Positions 23,954 through 31,791 of a stretch of 35,597 nucleotides of DNA are shown piece after piece. The stretch spans positions 1-35,597 of the forward strand of contig JAKPZU010000078.1 in assembly GCA_029559915.1 (NCBI GenBank), written 5' to 3'. The stretch comes from Bacillota bacterium. GTDB taxonomy: Bacteria; Bacillota_I; Bacilli_A; Izemoplasmatales; Hujiaoplasmataceae. A program made the translations under genes and the position numbers. Position 1 is the first letter of the stretch. The number at the start of each line of letters is the position of its first letter. The notes beneath the pieces are model-generated. The model had not been told where the DNA came from. It made no database searches and saw nothing but the letters and a program-made list of their open reading frames with translations.

Positions 23954-24817
23954 ATGTTTAAAGTTCAGAATTTAAAATTCCGTTACAAAAAGAATGATGA
24001 AGATGTTTTAAAAGGTATTAGTTTTGAAATTAAAGAGGGAGAAATCTTTGGCTTTTTAGGGCCTAGCGGCGCAGGAAAAAGCACAACACAGAAGATCATC
24101 ATTAAAATCCTGGAAGACTACCAAGGCAATATCTCCTATAAAGGTAAAGATTTAAAAGAATATAAGAATGATTTCTATGAAGAAATTGGTGTTAGTTTCG
24201 AGATGCCAATCCATTTCTCCAAAATGACAGCCATGGAAAATATTAATTTCTTCCTAAGACTTTATAAGGAAAACGCTGATGTCGAAGCCTTGATGAAACG
24301 AGTCGGACTTTGGGAAGACAGAAAAAAAATGGTAGGAGAGTATTCCAAAGGTATGAAGATTAGACTGAATCTTGTGAGAGCTTTAGTTAATAAGCCGAAG
24401 ATGCTGTTCCTGGATGAATCAACTAATGGATTGGACCCTACCAATGCCAAGATATTAAAAGACTTAATCAAGGAATTTCGTGAAGCTGGAGGGACTGTAT
24501 TCATTACTTCTCACATCATGGCTGACATCGACCAACTTTGTGACCGAGTCGCGTTTATAGTCAATGGTGAAATCAAGGAAATTGATTCTCCAAGAAATTT
24601 AAAAATTAGATATGGCAAAAAAGCCGTTACCGTCGAATACAAGGAAAACGGTGGTACCCAAAAGCAAGAGTTTCCTTTGCAGGAAATCGGTAAAAATAGC
24701 GACTTTATCAAATTGTTAGCTAACAAGGATATCGAAACGATTCATAGTGGCGAAACAACCCTCGAAGATATTTTCATCAAAGTGACAGGGGTGAAACTAA
24801 CCAATGAAGAACAATAA
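23954..24817 (+). CDS. ABC transporter ATP-binding protein (Rv2688c-like exporter group)
   Basis: 287 residues. Walker A GPSGAGKST (about 38-46), signature YSKGMK, Walker B MLFLDEST and the switch histidine in TSHIM are all present. The Q-loop position reads VSFEMP, with Glu instead of Gln, as in the group of exporters with separate ATPase and two permeases annotated as fluoroquinolone export (Rv2688c type). A C-terminal extension of about 60 residues follows. Two permease genes come next, giving a complete exporter; the substrate is unknown. Confidence 0.92.
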   Translation: MFKVQNLKFRYKKNDEDVLKGISFEIKEGEIFGFLGPSGAGKSTTQKIIIKILEDYQGNISYKGKDLKEYKNDFYEEIGVSFEMPIHFSKMTAMENINFFLRLYKENADVEALMKRVGLWEDRKKMVGEYSKGMKIRLNLVRALVNKPKMLFLDESTNGLDPTNAKILKDLIKEFREAGGTVFITSHIMADIDQLCDRVAFIVNGEIKEIDSPRNLKIRYGKKAVTVEYKENGGTQKQEFPLQEIGKNSDFIKLLANKDIETIHSGETTLEDIFIKVTGVKLTNEEQ

Positions 24818-25541
24818 ACTATTACTTCTTGTCAAAGGTGATCTATACCGTTTGAACAAGTACAATGTCTTCTTCATGAGCCTTTTAATTGCCTTGGCTT
24901 GGGGGTTGATTTTATACTTTGTCAACGCCGAAGTGTTCAACGCACTATTGCCTTTTATAATATTGACGGACGCTACTTTGATGAGTATATTTTATATTGG
25001 GTCAGTAATGTTCTTTGAAAAGAAAGAATCTACCCTTTCAACAATTCTCGTTACTCCAGTATCCAACCAAGAGATTATCTTATCAAAGGTTTTGTCAAAC
25101 ACTCTTCACAATCTCTTCTCGACAGCTTTGATAATTATCGCTTTCGTCTTTATCAAAGATACGGAAATTAATTATCTATTGATGCTTCTGGCGATAATTG
25201 TAGTCACTTCCGTTTTTACCAGTTGGGGATTATTGATATCTTATTTTCAAAAGGACTTTACGACCATGTTGACGAATATCATGGCTTTGATGTTTGTCTT
25301 CCTACTGCCAACCGCATTATATAGTTTCGGTGTTTTAAAATCCGCTATTTGGGAATATATCTTATTGATCAATCCAATACAGGCAGCCCAGGAAGTTATA
25401 ATGGGTGGTTTTAAGGGCATTACGCTTGATTGGCAATATTATTTCAGTTTGGGCTATCTACTCATTGGTGGATTTTTAAGTTATAAATTTCTTATCGTTC
25501 CGTATTTTAATAAATACGCCGCTTCGATAAGTGGAGTGTGA
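24804..25541 (+). CDS. ABC exporter permease 1
   Basis: 245 residues with six predicted membrane helices, ABC-2 type. ATG 24804 lies within the ATPase gene's end (14-base overlap) with AGGGGTGA upstream, so translation is coupled. FEKKESTLSTILVTPVSNQEIILSK resembles the cytoplasmic loop typical of ABC-2 permeases. Paired with the next permease. Confidence 0.87.
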   Translation: MKNNKLLLLVKGDLYRLNKYNVFFMSLLIALAWGLILYFVNAEVFNALLPFIILTDATLMSIFYIGSVMFFEKKESTLSTILVTPVSNQEIILSKVLSNTLHNLFSTALIIIAFVFIKDTEINYLLMLLAIIVVTSVFTSWGLLISYFQKDFTTMLTNIMALMFVFLLPTALYSFGVLKSAIWEYILLINPIQAAQEVIMGGFKGITLDWQYYFSLGYLLIGGFLSYKFLIVPYFNKYAASISGV

Positions 25542-25546
25542 TTTTT

Positions 25547-26269
25547 ATGTTTAAAACAATTTTAAAATCGGAGCTCAAAAACATTTTCCGTGACAGCATG
25601 TACATATTCTTCATGGTCTATCCAGTTATAATGGGAGTCGCTGGATATTTCTTGGTACCATATCTTAGAGAAACACTCGCTCCAGGCAATATTATTCCAG
25701 AAATCACCGTCATGTTGTTCATCTTGATGACAGGCTATATGTTTGGCGCTTTGACTGCTTTTACGCTTTTGGATGATAAAGACGATAACGTCTTGATGAG
25801 CTTAAAGATAACGCCGGTGTCAGTAAAACTGTATGTGATATTTAAACTTGCGATCAGCTTCATCTTTGGATTTATTGCGACGTTGGTCATCATTCTTGCA
25901 ACTGACTTTTTGCCGGGTTCAAGTTTTTGGATCATCCTGATGATTTCGATTCTTGGAGCTTTGCAAGCTCCTGGAGTTGCCTTGATTGTCAATTCATTCG
26001 CCAATAATAAAGTCAGCGGCTTTGCAATCATGAAGATGAGCGGATTGATTTTGATGGTTCCGGTAATTGCCTTCTTTGTTCAGTCCTGGCAAGAAGTTTT
26101 CTTGATTTTCGCTCCAGGATTTTGGTCGGCTCGTTTGATTCAAATGGAACTGATAACTGCGCTTGAAACCAATTTTTCAGTTATGGTCTATTTTGTTTTT
26201 GGAGTGATTTACAATATTTTATTCACATATTTATTTATGAAATTATTTTCAAAAAGAAGTAATTTATAG
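25547..26269 (+). CDS. ABC exporter permease 2
   Basis: 240 residues from ATG 25547 (GGAG upstream; GTG 25538 inside permease 1 is possible). About six membrane helices; LDDKDDNVLMSLKITPVSVKLYVIFKL is the counterpart of the permease-1 loop, so the two are related and probably form a heterodimer. Followed nine bases later by a small membrane gene. Confidence 0.87.
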   Translation: MFKTILKSELKNIFRDSMYIFFMVYPVIMGVAGYFLVPYLRETLAPGNIIPEITVMLFILMTGYMFGALTAFTLLDDKDDNVLMSLKITPVSVKLYVIFKLAISFIFGFIATLVIILATDFLPGSSFWIILMISILGALQAPGVALIVNSFANNKVSGFAIMKMSGLILMVPVIAFFVQSWQEVFLIFAPGFWSARLIQMELITALETNFSVMVYFVFGVIYNILFTYLFMKLFSKRSNL

Positions 26270-26278
26270 GAGGAAATT

Positions 26279-26473
26279 ATGAGAGTATTGAGTATTATTT
26301 TAATTGTTTATGGTATCATTTGCTTCTTGATTGCAGCTCTTAGACCTACCTTCATCATGCAGAGTAAGAAGTTTCAGTTAATGGAAAAATACATTGGAAA
26401 ACTAGGAACAATTCTGTTGGTCTTGGGCTTTGGAATTGCGGCTTTAGTTGCAGGAATTCTCATCTACGAATAA
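26279..26473 (+). CDS. Small two-helix membrane protein in exporter operon
   Basis: 64 residues with AGGAGG before ATG. Two membrane helices (about 4-21 and 43-62) flank RPTFIMQSKKFQLMEKYIGKLG. The family is not recognised by me. The position at the end of the exporter operon suggests an accessory role. Confidence 0.75.
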   Translation: MRVLSIILIVYGIICFLIAALRPTFIMQSKKFQLMEKYIGKLGTILLVLGFGIAALVAGILIYE

Positions 26474-26478
26474 AAGAT

Positions 26479-26506
26479 AAAGAGGTCAGTTGACCTCTTT
26501 TCTTTC
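26479..26506 (+). terminator. Exporter operon terminator
   Basis: AAGAGGTC-AGTT-GACCTCTT followed by TTCTTT; it can also work toward the convergent gene. Confidence 0.85.
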
Positions 26507-26517
26507 TGTTTTATAAT

Positions 26518-26958
26518 TTAGTCTTTATTGAAGAAACTTATCTGTAAAAGTCTGATTTTGGTGCTTTCCTTAATGTCGCCGTCACTCTTTACATTAGCAA
26601 CTTTGATCCAATAATCAAGTGCAACTTCCAAGTGTTGTTTAACGTGGGCTGTAGCCAATAGATGACCTATGCTTCTCAAATAATTTTTCATCAAGTCATC
26701 ATGGTTTCTCGCTTTAGCGTGAATTATGAAAATCATTTTTCGAAGAGATTTAAGTTTCGTTCTTTCTTTGTTGTATCTTTCGAACTCATTAACTGCCATT
26801 TTGATAATTACATCTTTTTCATAATCGTAATCGATGTACAAAGAACAGTTATTAAGTAAAAAAATGCAATAATCATAAATTTCATTTTCAGTAAGATTTT
26901 CAATTTTCTCAACTAGTATTGTCCTTAAACTATCATCGTCAATAACCTTGATTTTCAT
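26518..26958 (-). CDS. Hypothetical protein, Imm5-like helical segment
   Basis: 146 residues, all-helical in appearance, with no signal peptide or membrane segment. The C-terminal third (IGHLLATAHVKQHLEVALDYW) resembles the GHAxATAHVxxHALxAA pattern of proteins annotated as putative immunity (Imm5-like); the remainder gives no recognisable motif. ATG 26958 overlaps the stop of the upstream putative metallopeptidase by four bases, so the two are translated together. The pair might be an effector with its regulator or immunity partner, but this rests on position and one weak motif. Confidence 0.55.
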   Translation of the reverse strand: MKIKVIDDDSLRTILVEKIENLTENEIYDYCIFLLNNCSLYIDYDYEKDVIIKMAVNEFERYNKERTKLKSLRKMIFIIHAKARNHDDLMKNYLRSIGHLLATAHVKQHLEVALDYWIKVANVKSDGDIKESTKIRLLQISFFNKD

Positions 26959-28013
26959 AATCGTCCATTCTTTTCATAAATGACAAAAACACGATTATCT
27001 ACATTTATTTCGCCAACAGACTCATTATGGATGAATACCTGTCGGTTGTTCTTCAATATCATGACAAAGTGACGGTAGTGGACATATTGTCCGATTCTAA
27101 AAGAATTCAAGGGATCGAAACCAATCACTTCTTCACAAAGGTGAACCTTGGGATTTGATTCAAGGATAGTTGTGATTCGATTTGTTATCGTTTCATAATA
27201 ATCAACCAAGAAATTAAGATCCAAACTCGTTTGTTCGTAAAAGACGGGTTGAGGTTTGATTCCCGTAAACAATATCTGGTATATCGGTTTTGTTTCCTCA
27301 CCGATTTTATGGACAAAGTTCAAACCATATTTGTCTTTTACCAGTAACATCAACGCTCCTATTTCATAGGATATGCTCCTGGAAGGAATATAATTCCTGA
27401 TATTCTTTATGGTGTTTTTGAGTTGATCATAGGCTTTTTGATATTCCAGAACATCAAGTTGTTTCAATACTTGAAGTTCGACGTATCTTGCCATACCTTC
27501 TACTGTTTCAATACCTTCTTCATAGTATAATTCGTTGACATAATCACTTCTTCTTTTTTCTCGATAAGAAACAAACTTTTCTAGAGCTTCTTTATCTTCT
27601 TCATCATATGCTTTCAGTAATAACCTAGTTTCATCATATTTAAGTGAGATGTTATATTTTTCATATAAGTAGCCTAAGCCCACAAATTCATTGGGAAATC
27701 TGATTTCTTTTGAATCCATTTGCCAAGCATGAAACATCTCATGTACAATCTTACTGGCAAGAACGTTGAAATGAACATAGATATTTTCAATATTCCAGAT
27801 TGCTAGATACTTGCCCTCAAAAATGATGGCTGTGTTACCGGTAAAGCGATGGTCATGAGCGATAACTCTATCTCTCATCACAACTATTTTACTATTGTAG
27901 AGGGCAAAGTCATATGGTGAAAAATCAGGATAAATCCCTGAAAAATCGAGACTAGTTATTTTCCTGTCAATTTCCTTAAACAATTCTACTAGTTCTTTTT
28001 TGTTGTTTTTCAT
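26955..28013 (-). CDS. Putative zinc metallopeptidase (HExxH), gluzincin-like
   Basis: 352 residues from ATG 28013 with GAGG upstream (the track's TTG at 28019 is less likely). HEMFH (residues 91-95) in KIVHEMFHAWQ is a zinc-binding HExxH, and a downstream EGIETVEGMARY (Glu near 172) could supply the third ligand, as in gluzincins. No signal peptide, so cytoplasmic. The C-terminal 60 residues (IGFDPLNSFRIGQYVHYRHFVMIL) look like a separate beta domain. I cannot name a family. It is coupled to the small gene at 26518 and read divergently from the methyltransferase. Confidence 0.7.
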   Translation of the reverse strand: MKNNKKELVELFKEIDRKITSLDFSGIYPDFSPYDFALYNSKIVVMRDRVIAHDHRFTGNTAIIFEGKYLAIWNIENIYVHFNVLASKIVHEMFHAWQMDSKEIRFPNEFVGLGYLYEKYNISLKYDETRLLLKAYDEEDKEALEKFVSYREKRRSDYVNELYYEEGIETVEGMARYVELQVLKQLDVLEYQKAYDQLKNTIKNIRNYIPSRSISYEIGALMLLVKDKYGLNFVHKIGEETKPIYQILFTGIKPQPVFYEQTSLDLNFLVDYYETITNRITTILESNPKVHLCEEVIGFDPLNSFRIGQYVHYRHFVMILKNNRQVFIHNESVGEINVDNRVFVIYEKNGRL

Positions 28014-28122
28014 TATCAATAACCTCTATAGATATTAATTACATCTTCAATTATAACAAACTATTAAAAGTTTATAAATGTTATAATTAATAATAAAACT
28101 TATCCGGGAGCTTAGATAACTT

Positions 28123-28752
28123 ATGATTAAATGTCCATTGTGTGATTCAAAAACTAGCTTTTACCTTTCTTTTCGCCAGAAAGATTACCGAAATTGCGAT
28201 AATTGCCACTCGGTTTTTCTTGATGAAGAATATACCATATCCGAAGAAAAAGAAATGAAAAGATATGAGTTGCACAATACCAATATCAATGACTCTGGTT
28301 ATCTTAAATTCATCAAACCTCTGTCGAACTATGTTGAGAATAATTTTACCAACAGTGACAAAGGCTTGGATTTTGGCTGTGGTAAAGAAGGTGTGGCAGC
28401 TGAGTATTTAAGTTCTAAAGGATTATCTCTCTCCATGTATGATCCCTATTTTCACGATAACAAGCAATTATTGAATGAAACTTATGATTTTATTATTTCT
28501 ATTGAAGTGATTGAACACTTCAATAATCCTGACAAAGAATTCGCATTATTATACAAAATGCTGAAAAATGGCGGTCAACTAATCTTAATGACAGATTTAT
28601 TATCAGAAGATACGGATTTTCTAAACTGGTATTATAAAAATGACGAAACTCATGTGTTCTTCTATAGTCCGAAGACGTTTATCTACATCAAGGAAAAATA
28701 TGGCTTTGACTCCATCGCTATTAGAGAACGATTAATTGTTTTGACCAAATAA
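28123..28752 (+). CDS. Class I SAM-dependent methyltransferase with N-terminal zinc ribbon
   Basis: 209 residues. MIKCPLCDS and NCDNCHS form a two-knuckle zinc ribbon (about residues 4-29). The methyltransferase core follows: motif I GLDFGCGKEGVAAEYL (about 79-94), the post-I acidic residue in MYDPYF, and SIEVIEHFNNP (typical of Methyltransf_11/23) with LKNGGQLILMT. The substrate is unknown; proteins of this build modify small molecules or lipids. TGT-TATAAT at 28079-28087 is a possible promoter. The GGGAG ribosome site is rather far (12 bases) from the ATG. Terminator follows directly. Confidence 0.87.
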   Translation: MIKCPLCDSKTSFYLSFRQKDYRNCDNCHSVFLDEEYTISEEKEMKRYELHNTNINDSGYLKFIKPLSNYVENNFTNSDKGLDFGCGKEGVAAEYLSSKGLSLSMYDPYFHDNKQLLNETYDFIISIEVIEHFNNPDKEFALLYKMLKNGGQLILMTDLLSEDTDFLNWYYKNDETHVFFYSPKTFIYIKEKYGFDSIAIRERLIVLTK

Positions 28753-28756
28753 AAAA

Positions 28757-28782
28757 ACGGCTTATCGAAAAGTCGTCTTTTA
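28757..28782 (+). terminator. Methyltransferase terminator
   Basis: ACGGCTT-ATCGAA-AAGTCGT with one G-T pair, then CTTTT. Confidence 0.75.
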
Positions 28783-28785
28783 AAA

Positions 28786-29010
28786 TTATTTTTTAATTAA
28801 TTTAATTGTAAATACAATCATTGATACAAAAGCAATCAAAGCGGTAATAATTATAATTACTAAAACTATTATTGAAGTTTCAAGGCTCAGGAAAGAATAC
28901 CACGGCTCATAGGTGTCTATATATTGATATAGTGGAATGGCAATCATAACCCCAATGATCAATATAATAGTCGATAAAACAAAAAGGATTATTGATGTTT
29001 TTTTAGTCAT
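28786..29010 (-). CDS. Small two-helix membrane protein, hypothetical
   Basis: 74 residues: MTKKTS then a hydrophobic helix (about 7-28), a short polar loop with QYIDTYEPWYSF and a second helix (about 43-70) ending in LIKK. AAGGAGA precedes the ATG. No family recognised. It converges on the methyltransferase gene. Confidence 0.65.
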   Translation of the reverse strand: MTKKTSIILFVLSTIILIIGVMIAIPLYQYIDTYEPWYSFLSLETSIIVLVIIIITALIAFVSMIVFTIKLIKK

Positions 29011-29172
29011 AGTTAGTAAGTCTCCTTATTTAATGGATTGTAATGGGTAAATGACAGAGATAAGGGTTCAGTTCAATAATGACAATTTTTATATATTATA
29101 ACATTTACTCAGATATTATGAAATGCCTGTTCTTATTTCTTATAAATCCAATCATCAAGAACTCTACCAAAT

Positions 29173-29204
29173 AAAAAAAGATACTTTGAGTTAAAGCATC
29201 TTTT
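29173..29204 (-). terminator. Terminator downstream of the abiE/TIR island
   Basis: Minus strand AAAAGATGCTTT, loop, AAAGTATCTTTT with one G-T pair and a T-run. On the plus strand the same hairpin has an A-C mismatch, so it was probably made for the minus strand. Confidence 0.65.
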
Positions 29205-29220
29205 AATCGTTAAATCTGTC

Positions 29221-29270
29221 TTGTCATAACCAAGTTTGTGCCACTTTTGAGGTTGTCATAACCAAGTTTG
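29221..29270. repeat. Tandem 18-bp direct repeat, possible IS end remnant
   Basis: TTGTCATAACCAAGTTTG occurs at 29221-29238 and again at 29253-29270, 32 bases apart, with TGCCACTTTTGAGG between. Repeated subterminal motifs of this type are typical of IS21-like ends. No transposase gene remains. It sits exactly where the TIR-like gene is broken. Nothing else was recognised in 29011-29170. Confidence 0.45.
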
Positions 29271-29278
29271 CTATGTAA

Positions 29279-29410
29279 TTAGTATGGAGTTTGTTTTGGA
29301 TGCATAAGGTATAACAACCGACTGTTCAAAAACCGTACCAATCCAGCACACTCTTCATTCTTCCAAGCATATGATATGAATACTTTGGAATTTTCAATAT
29401 CTGACATCAT
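29279..29410 (-). pseudogene. Truncated TIR/SEFIR-domain gene (first ~33 residues only)
   Basis: Not in the ORF track. Reading the minus strand from ATG 29410 gives 43 residues beginning MMSDIENSKVFISYAWKNEE. KVFISYAWKNEE followed by LVRFLNSRL is the classic first strand and helix of TIR/SEFIR domains (FISYSW...). The sequence then loses similarity and stops, where a TIR domain should continue for another 100 residues. It begins 14 bases after the abiEii stop and so was the third gene of that operon. The break lies beside the IS-like repeat at 29221-29270. TIR domains in bacteria are often NAD-consuming defence effectors. The fragment itself should be non-functional. Confidence 0.7.
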
Positions 29411-29424
29411 CCAACTCTTAATTA

Positions 29425-30381
29425 TTATTTGTGATTCATCATCTTCCATAAAACCATTGGATGTTCTTTTAATCTATCTGCTATTGCTTTATCAAATAGT
29501 AGTTCTGGATTAAATTCACCAGCATTAAAGGAATCTATATATTTTTGTTCAGTTTCAGTTAACTCAAATAACGTTTCAATAAATTGGCTTACTGTTTGTT
29601 TAAAAGCATCTGTATCTATTCTTTCACCAACATGTAGCAATGGAATAAGATTACGTTTTATTGCACTAAATGACATGTTTTTCATGTTTTTCTTAAACTG
29701 ATTCAATAAATCACCAAATGGTTGAAATTCATTTGACATTAAAAGATAAAATATGCTGCATTTTTTAAGTATATCTAACTCGTTGTCCAGTAGTATTTGA
29801 TTATTAACAAGTTGAAATACGTCGAACACATCTCTTGCAGTAGTTCTTCCTATTAATGCTGCTATCTTACTTCCATATAATTCAACCTTGTTAAGAGCTA
29901 AAATAGATTCATTATCTATTATTTTTGAGCTTAATTTATAGTTCACCGGTTCAAGAATCTGAATACGGTTTGAATAATTCAGTTCAATCTTTATGTTATC
30001 TCTGCTTCCAGCTGCATTTGTATACTTTAAAAGATATGAATCAAGCGTAAAAGTAAATCTTGATTTCGGATCAATAGTATATCCATCTAGAGCAACAAAA
30101 GCACTAATGAGTTTTCTGTGTAGTTCTCTCATCTCCAACATTTCTTCTTTGGAGGAATTAGAATTAAAATCCATATCAATATCAACTGACAGTCTAGGAA
30201 AATCAAACAAGCATAAATTAATTGCTGTCCCACCCTTTAGAACATATTTTCCTTTAAGTTCTTCATTTTCATTAAATAATTTTAGCAGTTCAGATAATCG
30301 AAATACTTTTTCTAAAGTATCTCTATTAAATTTATTATATTGAGCAATCTTAGTTAAGTCTCTTAAATTATAATTTCTCAT
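29425..30381 (-). CDS. abiEii: AbiEii/AbiGii-type nucleotidyltransferase toxin
   Basis: 318 residues from ATG 30381, since GGAG stands seven bases upstream (the track ATG 30387 is too close). The nucleotidyltransferase site is clear: KGGTAINL (residues 49-56) and SVDIDMDF with Asp67 and Asp69; then IKIELNYS and the AbiEii-specific KIAALIGRTTARDVFDVF. AbiE toxins are nucleotidyltransferases that act on tRNA or nucleotides and cause growth arrest during phage infection. Its start lies within the antitoxin gene's 3' end (14-base overlap), the normal AbiE arrangement. Confidence 0.93.
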   Translation of the reverse strand: MRNYNLRDLTKIAQYNKFNRDTLEKVFRLSELLKLFNENEELKGKYVLKGGTAINLCLFDFPRLSVDIDMDFNSNSSKEEMLEMRELHRKLISAFVALDGYTIDPKSRFTFTLDSYLLKYTNAAGSRDNIKIELNYSNRIQILEPVNYKLSSKIIDNESILALNKVELYGSKIAALIGRTTARDVFDVFQLVNNQILLDNELDILKKCSIFYLLMSNEFQPFGDLLNQFKKNMKNMSFSAIKRNLIPLLHVGERIDTDAFKQTVSQFIETLFELTETEQKYIDSFNAGEFNPELLFDKAIADRLKEHPMVLWKMMNHK

Positions 30382-31123
30382 CTTCATTCTCCACCAATAA
30401 CTTGTCTAAATTGTAACAATATAGATTCCATTCTTTGTAGTATTTGTTTAAACGATGTTTTTCGTTTGTGAAATACTTCACACCCTTAATACCTAGGGTT
30501 TTCATTTGATTTAGAATTGAATCATCAACCAAATATCCATCATTAAAATGCGATAGTACTAATCCTACTTTATTAAAGAGAATTTTTTTATTCACAAATA
30601 ATAAATATTCCATAATCTCTGATCCATTGATTACTGGGAGTGCAGATAAATTATAAATTAATTCTTCCATATCGTCATACGATTTTGCATCATCTATACA
30701 ATCTACTATTGTTTTTGGTAGCGTGCTTACGCGTACACCATTAATAGTATCTACATACTTATCATTTGATACATTTTTATACTTATATTCGTTATACTCA
30801 AATGTAAAATCATAAAATCGCTCTATACTAGCAGTTACAACATCATTATAAACTTGATTATTATATCCATAGTATTCAAAGGCACTGTAATGAGATACAT
30901 AAGAACTTTTTGTGATATTTGATGCTATTTCATACTTACTAGGTATAACACCAGTCGTTTCGAAACTCATAGTCACATATAAGTTTTTCTTAACTCTTTT
31001 TATATACCCTTTTTTTAAATAATTTTGCAATGTTTCACGAGCCAAGTTTTCACTATTGGTTATTCCAACAACGAAGGAAAAATCAAACACTCTTTTCTCA
31101 GAAAATATTTCCATGTATTTCAT
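30368..31123 (-). CDS. abiEi: AbiEi-type antitoxin/repressor
   Basis: 251 residues from ATG 31123, with GGAG eight bases upstream; the track start at 31132 is GTG inside the ribosome site. The N-terminal winged helix (LARETLQNYLKKGYIKRVKKNLYVTM) is followed by the AbiEi C-terminal region (SNITKSSYVSHYSAFEYYG, GVRVSTLPKTIVDCID). It should repress its own operon and neutralise AbiEii, a type IV toxin-antitoxin pair. This region is visibly more AT-rich than the housekeeping genes around it. Confidence 0.92.
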   Translation of the reverse strand: MKYMEIFSEKRVFDFSFVVGITNSENLARETLQNYLKKGYIKRVKKNLYVTMSFETTGVIPSKYEIASNITKSSYVSHYSAFEYYGYNNQVYNDVVTASIERFYDFTFEYNEYKYKNVSNDKYVDTINGVRVSTLPKTIVDCIDDAKSYDDMEELIYNLSALPVINGSEIMEYLLFVNKKILFNKVGLVLSHFNDGYLVDDSILNQMKTLGIKGVKYFTNEKHRLNKYYKEWNLYCYNLDKLLVENEDEKL

Positions 31124-31127
31124 AGTT

Positions 31128-31172
31128 ATCACTCCTCATTTATATTTTACCTTATTTTGAATGTTATAACAA
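31128..31172 (-). promoter_or_regulatory. abiE promoter with adjoining ribosome site
   Basis: Minus strand TTGTTA (31172-31167), 17 bases, TAAAAT (31149-31144), six bases, GAGGAGTGAT, four bases, ATG. This is the same close packing as in cca, def, yigZ and fprA. Confidence 0.65.
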
Positions 31173-31186
31173 GTATTTTTGTATTA

Positions 31187-31363
31187 TCATTCAACTATTG
31201 TAAATAAATTATTGTATTTCTTAACAAGAAGATAATGAAAAGTCTGTATTTGATGCATAAAAAATGCAATCCAAATAATTTTTGCAACGATCTTTCTATT
31301 TGTATAAGAAATTCCGTTGCATTTATATGAAATTTCTAAAGAACGACATAAGTTTTTTTTCAT
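31187..31363 (-). CDS. Doubtful small ORF in decayed intergenic DNA
   Basis: From ATG 31363 (GAGG close by) the minus strand encodes 58 residues beginning MKKNLCRSLEISYKCNG, with one hydrophobic stretch (IVAKIIWIAFFMHQI). GTATATAAT upstream could be a -10. No family recognised. Further upstream (about 31445-31505) a short stop-free stretch reads VDKHGYKIANREEYLEEI without a start. The whole 31175-31550 segment looks like remains of broken genes between the abiE island and the tRNA cluster. Confidence 0.25.
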   Translation of the reverse strand: MKKNLCRSLEISYKCNGISYTNRKIVAKIIWIAFFMHQIQTFHYLLVKKYNNLFTIVE

Positions 31364-31548
31364 ATCCTCATTAAAGCATTGCACTAAAAATTTTTCATAA
31401 GTTCTATTCTGTATATTGTTGTCTCATTATATACAATATTATTAGATAATTATTTCTTCTAAATATTCCTCCCTATTTGCAATCTTATATCCATGCTTGT
31501 CTACCTGTATTTATATCATAAATGTAAAAAGAAAATTTTGAGTATTAA

Positions 31549-31579
31549 CAAAAAGAAAACACCTGTTAAACAGGTGTTA
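31549..31579 (-). terminator. tRNA operon terminator
   Basis: Minus strand AACACCTGTT-T-AACAGGTGTT then TTCTTTTTG, just after tRNA-Cys. Confidence 0.8.
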
Positions 31580-31587
31580 AACACATA

Positions 31588-31661
31588 TGGAGGACCCTGC
31601 CGGATTTGAACCGGCGGTGGGGGAGTTGCAGTCCCGTGCCTTACCGCTTGGCTAAGGGTCC
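31588..31661 (-). tRNA. tRNA-Cys (GCA)
   Basis: Minus strand: acceptor GGACCCT pairs with AGGGTCC, D arm AGCCAAGCGGTAAGGC, anticodon loop CTGCAAC (GCA), T arm CGCCGGTTCAAATCCGGC, and TCCA 3' end encoded. Last of three tRNAs. Confidence 0.95.
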
Positions 31662-31672
31662 GTTTAATAAAT

Positions 31673-31696
31673 AAAGACTAAGTTGCCTTAGTCTTT
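31673..31696. other. Perfect 10-bp hairpin between tRNA-Pro and tRNA-Cys
   Basis: AAAGACTAAG-TTGC-CTTAGTCTTT. On the minus strand it is followed by ATTTATT, so it could be a weak terminator or a processing signal that lowers tRNA-Cys relative to the two upstream tRNAs. Confidence 0.6.
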
Positions 31697-31707
31697 GATT
31701 TAACAAG

Positions 31708-31784
31708 TGGTCGGGAAGACAGGATTCGAACCTGCGACCTCCTGGTCCCAAACCAGGCGCTCTACCAAGCTAAGCTACTTCCCG
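31708..31784 (-). tRNA. tRNA-Pro (TGG)
   Basis: Minus strand: acceptor CGGGAAG/CTTCCCG, D arm TAGCTTAGCTTGGTAGAGC, anticodon loop TTTGGGA (TGG), T loop TTCGAAT, ACCA 3' end encoded. Confidence 0.95.
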
Positions 31785-31791
31785 TATAAAA

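Noticed and set aside
29221-29270. Start of a CRISPR array
   Set aside because: Only two 18-bp repeats, spacing 14 bases, no further units and no cas genes.
29993-30343. 116-residue plus-strand ORF
   Set aside because: Antisense to abiEii, which has clear motifs.
29000-31661. Integrative island with attachment site in tRNA-Cys
   Set aside because: No integrase, and no copy of the tRNA 3' end was found on the far side of the abiE region; the tRNA terminator is intact.
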